49,369 nucleotides of DNA from positions 1 to 49,369 of the forward strand of contig JADCER010000021.1 of assembly GCA_020249925.1 (NCBI GenBank), written 5' to 3'. Source of the stretch: Roseomonas sp. (GTDB lineage: Bacteria; Pseudomonadota; Alphaproteobacteria; Acetobacterales; Acetobacteraceae). A model generated the notes under the pieces. That model was not told the origin of the DNA. It did not search any database and saw nothing but the letters and a program-made list of their open reading frames with translations. A program made the translations under genes and the position numbers. This document shows, piece after piece, positions 45,994 through 49,369 of this stretch (the stretch's first letter is position 1; each line of letters starts with the position of its first letter).

Positions 45994-46834
45994 TCATTTC
46001 CGCAGCGCGATAGACATGATGCACCATGGCTGGCTGATGAGCCTATTCCATGCGTGACAATATTGATCGACGATGTCATCGTGATTGCGAAACACGCGAT
46101 TAGATAGCCAATTGTCGCGCATGAATTGCCAGATATTTTCCATCACGTTCAGTTCGGGACATTTCGGCGGCAGCGGCAGCAAGGTGATGTTGGCGGGCAC
46201 GCTGACTTCACCCGAAGGGTGCCATCCAGCCTGATCAAGCAGCAGCACCGCATGCTTGCCAGGGCTGACCATACCGCTGATTTCAGCCAAATGCAGTTTC
46301 ATCGCTGAGGTGTTGCAGAAGGGCAGCACCAGGGCCGCGCCCTTGCCCTCCTGCGGGCAGACAGCGCCGAAGATATAGGTCGAAGCGTAGCGCTGGTCCC
46401 GCGGCGCTGAAGGCCGGCTGCGGCGCCGAGCTCAGCGGCAGATGATACCATTCTTCTGCCCGATGCGCGCTTCGTCCGCGAACCAGACCTCTATTGCGCC
46501 AGCTTCGCAGCCCGCTCGCGCGCGATGCCCGCTAGCGTGGCGGGGAAGTATTTTTAAACGCCTCAATGGCGCCTTCCGCCTGCGCGTGGTGCCGCGGGCG
46601 GGCCGAAAACCTACGGTAGCCCATCGCGCGCAATTCCCGGCTCAGCGTTTGCACCGATACAGAGACACGAAATTCCTGCCACAGCCAATGCCCAAGATCA
46701 CAAAGTCGCCAGCGCACCACGCCGCGAACCGCTTGTATCGGACCGCTGTTAATCTGCGCAGCCAGCGCCTGGCGATGCGTATCGGTCAGGATCGGCCTCG
46801 GGCCTGAGGCTTTGCGGTCAAGCAGAGACGTCAA
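45994..46834 (-). pseudogene. IS630-family transposase, decayed
   Basis: The 5' part (46834 to about 46560) encodes a helix-turn-helix region including GYRRFSARPRHHAQAEGA. The 3' part (46329-45994) encodes the DDE core with LLLDQAGWH and LPPKCPELNVMENIW. Between them the reading needs three corrections: near 46551 (run of T on plus), near 46500, and near 46440, where VWFADEARIGQKNG and TYIFGAVCPQEG lie in different frames. The 3' end has a TGA where the family normally has Trp (ALRK-stop-VR). The N terminus is lost where an IS3 remnant begins. Not functional. Confidence 0.88.
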
Positions 46835-46848
46835 ACGCTTTTTAGGTC

Positions 46849-47024
46849 GAGATCCAGACCTTTATCGAGCAACATAACCACCAGCGCTACCACGGAGCCT
46901 GAACAATCAAACCCCGGCTGATGTCTATTGCGGTAGGGGGCAGACCATTCTGCTGAAGCACGAGCGCATCAAGCGCAGAACCATCCAGCACCGCCTATTG
47001 CTGCATTATCCGAAGGTTGCTTAA
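46849..47024 (+). pseudogene. IS3-family transposase OrfB, C-terminal remnant
   Basis: Frame 1 reads FIEQHNHQRYHG and frame 2 continues LNNQTPADVYCGRGQTILL to KVA-stop at 47024. Together these are the typical C-terminal end of an IS3-group OrfB (NHQRYHES-LNN-TPADVYFGRG). A single-base change near 46895 separates the frames. Everything upstream is gone, replaced by the IS630 remnant on the opposite strand, which probably inserted into it. Confidence 0.8.
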
Positions 47025-47188
47025 TTTTAACATCATATGGGCCAGATGCTCCTTTAGCCAGCGCACTAAGCAGCCTCAAATCATTTGACCATAGACAGTG
47101 GGGTGCAGACAGCGGTCACAAAAGATTCAGTTACCAAGGTTTTCCTTTAGCGTTCATGCCCAAGCTTAGCTTGTAAAATTGATGCTTG

Positions 47189-48043
47189 CTACGGCTTGTG
47201 CACTCTTGCGATTCTACGACCGCGCAAAATCCATGCATCCAGGACCATTGATGAGGGCATAGAGAGTATAGGCGCTTCCGGATATATTTGGGTGGCACCA
47301 AAGCCCTCTCTCTCGTAAATCTCGGCGTTACAGTGCACGCCGTCCTTGCCCTCATATCGCGCGAAACAAGCGAAAGTCATGATTTTCGCTGTACCGAGCA
47401 CATGACCTGCCACGTCCTTTGCGCCATCTTGTGACGTCCCCGGAGACGCATAGCCGAGTTTCTCGTAATAGGCGCGTATCGCCTTCGCATCTCTACGCTC
47501 GTAGGTGTCGCGTTTGATGATTTCCAGATAAGGTTCGATGATTTCACGCTGCTTAAGCCATTGTCGCTTGGTTAGCCCGAACCCCCACTTCCAAGCCATT
47601 CCAACCACCTCGGCTGCTCGCTCCCTCTGTTGATCCAGGGTCGCTCGATGATTACCGTAAGCGGCTACATATCCAACTCTGGCTTCGTGGAGCGCAAATT
47701 CACAAAGCTGCGATAGTACTGCAATATAATTTTTGCCAAGAATCAGATCGTCTTCAAAAAAATAAGCTACATCTGCCCGGAGAACCTCGAAAGCGAACCT
47801 TTCGGCCCGGTCAAAATTCAAGGCGATACCAAGATTCCTATCCGAGGCTATCACCTGACCCTCCGGCATGAATTTTTTGAAAACCTCGATGCAATCTTCG
47901 AATAAAACACTCCCTCCATCCTGGAAAAGATAAACATTGCTAAAATCAATTGGCCACGTCTGATGCCTGAGGCTGATCAAGAGCCTCTGGAGCAGTGCGG
48001 GACGCGCAAAAGAAAGAATAATGACTGGAATCTTGGCAACCAT
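47189..48043 (-). CDS. GT2-like glycosyltransferase
   Basis: 284-residue GT-A fold glycosyltransferase. It opens with IPVIILSFARPALLQRLL and has YLFQDGGS and the metal-binding acidic cluster VAYFFEDDLILGKNYI (Glu97-Asp99). GMAWKWGFGLTKRQW follows, a pattern seen in glycosyltransferases that act on the methyltransferase-linked glycans of surface polysaccharides. The C-terminal half is less conserved. The ATG at 48043 follows GGAG. GC is low compared with the core genes, and the gene lies between two IS3 remnants, so it was probably acquired. Donor and acceptor are unknown. Confidence 0.8.
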   Translation of the reverse strand: MVAKIPVIILSFARPALLQRLLISLRHQTWPIDFSNVYLFQDGGSVLFEDCIEVFKKFMPEGQVIASDRNLGIALNFDRAERFAFEVLRADVAYFFEDDLILGKNYIAVLSQLCEFALHEARVGYVAAYGNHRATLDQQRERAAEVVGMAWKWGFGLTKRQWLKQREIIEPYLEIIKRDTYERRDAKAIRAYYEKLGYASPGTSQDGAKDVAGHVLGTAKIMTFACFARYEGKDGVHCNAEIYEREGFGATQIYPEAPILSMPSSMVLDAWILRGRRIARVHKP

Positions 48044-48395
48044 CTGACTATCTCCTTCACGCTATTTTTGTGCACTGTATAGGCGTTTATGGCGCTTGGT
48101 TCAACCAACGCCCTGATTGGAACGCGGTCTCATAGGAAATGGTTTTTTATTGCGTTACCGAGATTTGTTTTTTGGAGTTCTCACCAGATGATCCCTCGGT
48201 GGGGTAAGTTTCAGGCACTCGCCAATGCCCGCAAGACCAGCCCACGCAGCGCCGCCGCCCACCTAGGGCGATTGCTAATGTGATTCGTGGGTTACCTCGA
48301 TTTGATGAGGCGAGAGCAGGCTCGGGTAATCTGAACTTCTGTGATAAGTGGATTTTCCGCCTGTCTGCGGCATAATGCCGTGAACAGCCGATACC
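48044..48395. other. Intergenic stretch with IS3 leader remnant
   Basis: 352 bases. The left part is AT-rich and presumably holds the promoter of the GT2-like gene. A short piece around 48200-48270 has chromosome-like GC but no recognisable protein. From about 48330 the sequence reads as the upstream leader of an IS3-family orfA (including CTGTCTGCGGCATAATGCCGTG). No complete gene is present. Confidence 0.45.
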
Positions 48396-48656
48396 ATGAC
48401 GAGACGATCACGCCGGAACCACAGCCCGGACTTCAAGGCGAAGGTGGCGCTTGCAGCCGCTAAGGGTGAGAAGACGCCGGCCGAGCTTGCAGCGCAATTC
48501 GATTTCCACGCGAATTTCATCAAGACCTGGCGGGATCAGCTTCTTGAAGGGGTTGCCGGGATTTTCGGCGAAGGCAAGCCAGAAGCGCCACTACCGATTG
48601 ATGTGAAAGAACTCCCCGTGAAGATAAGGGCATTGACGCCTACGAATGATTTTTGA
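48396..48656 (+). pseudogene. IS3-family transposase OrfA, N-terminal remnant
   Basis: 86 codons giving the helix-turn-helix start of an IS3-family OrfA: RRNHSPDFKAKVALAAAKGEKTPAELAAQFD, then IKTWRDQLLEG and VKELPVKIRAL. It ends NDF-stop: the TGA at 48654 stands where the family reads Leu (NDFLSGAL), and SGALT follows in frame before similarity ends near 48670. OrfB is absent here. A truncated, inactive copy. Confidence 0.83.
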
Positions 48657-48759
48657 TCAGGCGCGCTCACCAGCCCATCCCTGATTCACACAAGCGGCTT
48701 GGTGCGTGATGCCGCGGTGAGTATCAGTGCTCTGCTTCAATCGGAAGGGCGCGCACCCT

Positions 48760-49369
48760 TCAGGCTTGATTGAACAGCGCAAGGATAGATGCCAGGTCGG
48801 CGCCGCCGACAAGAATAACATCATTGCCGTTGCCGGCACTCAGGAAGTCCATGCCGCCACCGCTGATCAGCGTATCGGCGCCATTGCCGCCCAGGATACT
48901 GTCATTCCCGGCGCCACCATTTATGAAATTGGCTGTGTCCGTGCCGATCAGCGTGTCATTCCCGTTGCCGGAAATCAGCGCTTCAAATTCAGTAAAGCTT
49001 TCGCCCGGGGAGCTGGTGAGGCCGGTCTGCAGATTGACCAGGTAATTGCCGTTGAAGGAGGTTGTATCAAGCGTATCATTGCCGTTGCCCCCAATACCAA
49101 CGTCAATCCCTAAGGCTGCATAGACAAAGTCATTCCCAGCACCACCCAAGGCGCGATCAGCACCTTCGACGCCATTCAGCGTATCATCGCCATCGCCGCC
49201 TTCCAGTGTATCCGCATTATTGCCACCAAGCAGGCTGTCACTATTCCCACCACCCAGGGCAGCCTGCGCCGTCGAGTTGCCCAGCACCAGCGTGTCATTG
49301 CCAAGCTCGCCCAAAAGCGTCTGGTCAGGGGCTGCGCCAGCAACCAGACTATCCGCGTCATTGCCGCCA
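48760..49369 (-). CDS. RTX calcium-binding repeat protein, partial
   Basis: C-terminal part of a secreted protein built from glycine-aspartate nonapeptides (GGxGxDxLx): GGDGDDTLNG, GGAGNDFVYA, GGNGNDTLD, GGAGNDSILGGNGADTL and similar. The frame runs open to the right edge of the window, so the 5' end is missing. In RTX proteins these repeats bind calcium and fold as a parallel beta roll outside the cell. The tail DLASILALFNQA is hydrophobic and lacks charge at the end, like type I secretion signals. The N-terminal effector domain, adhesin or enzyme cannot be seen. Confidence 0.9.
   Translation of the reverse strand, partial: GGNDADSLVAGAAPDQTLLGELGNDTLVLGNSTAQAALGGGNSDSLLGGNNADTLEGGDGDDTLNGVEGADRALGGAGNDFVYAALGIDVGIGGNGNDTLDTTSFNGNYLVNLQTGLTSSPGESFTEFEALISGNGNDTLIGTDTANFINGGAGNDSILGGNGADTLISGGGMDFLSAGNGNDVILVGGADLASILALFNQA

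Noticed and set aside
48089..48283. 64-codon plus-strand frame upstream of the IS3 OrfA remnant
   Set aside because: No domain and no ribosome binding site, and it spans a composition change; treated as intergenic.
48760..49369. CRISPR-like periodic repeats
   Set aside because: The periodicity is that of the RTX nonapeptide (27 bases) inside a continuous coding frame; no identical repeats with unique spacers occur here or elsewhere in the window.

Overview
The window is GC-rich DNA from an alphaproteobacterium, most likely of the Acetobacteraceae/Rhodospirillales (Roseomonas-like). This is inferred from the argH / small lipoprotein / lysA / DUF4175 block with a TlpA-like gene facing argH, the complete ccmCDEFGHI set, the gltD/gltB pair and the overall codon style. 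No rRNA or complete tRNA gene is present.

Left edge (1-1501): the end of an integrative element that continues beyond the window. It carries a P4-type tyrosine integrase, phased short direct repeats, and a 50-base 3' fragment of tRNA-Thr(CGT) that acts as the attachment-site copy. Core chromosome follows: DUF4175 protein, lysA, an LptM-like lipoprotein missed by ordinary length cut-offs, and argH (one leftward operon); a TlpA-like thioredoxin; secG; a branched-chain-amino-acid-type ABC importer whose two permeases are fused into one protein, with its two ATPases; a class III aminotransferase; a CNT nucleoside transporter; a GT4 glycosyltransferase; rmuC; purH; DUF486 and AmpG-like membrane proteins.

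Middle (21.6-43 kb): a Yip1 protein, an NDUFA9-like Rossmann protein, and the glutamate synthase genes gltD and gltB, separated by a DUF2059 secreted protein and followed by a rhodanese. On the other strand lie EVE, Rieske, a giant 5-oxoprolinase (HyuA-HyuB fusion) and an AsmA protein. The ccmC-D-E-F-G-H-I operon then supplies the full System I cytochrome c maturation pathway, each gene overlapping the next by four bases.

Right edge (43-49.4 kb): an accessory region with visibly lower GC. An intact 850-bp IS5-family element (IS427-like, -1 frameshift) sits directly against the 5' end of a GT90/CAP10-like gene that it may have truncated. Then come a decayed IS630 gene, an IS3 orfB tail, a GT2-like glycosyltransferase, an IS3 orfA head, and the C-terminal part of an RTX calcium-binding repeat protein that runs off the window. 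This looks like a variable surface-polysaccharide / secreted-protein locus built up and broken by insertion sequences.

I did not find a clearly new defence or biosynthetic system. The least explained pieces are the roughly 330-residue unrecognised N-terminal part of the GT90-like protein, the inverted-repeat-rich spacer between EVE and ccmC, the hairpin that covers the ribosome binding site of the 5-oxoprolinase gene, and the phased repeats beside the integrase.
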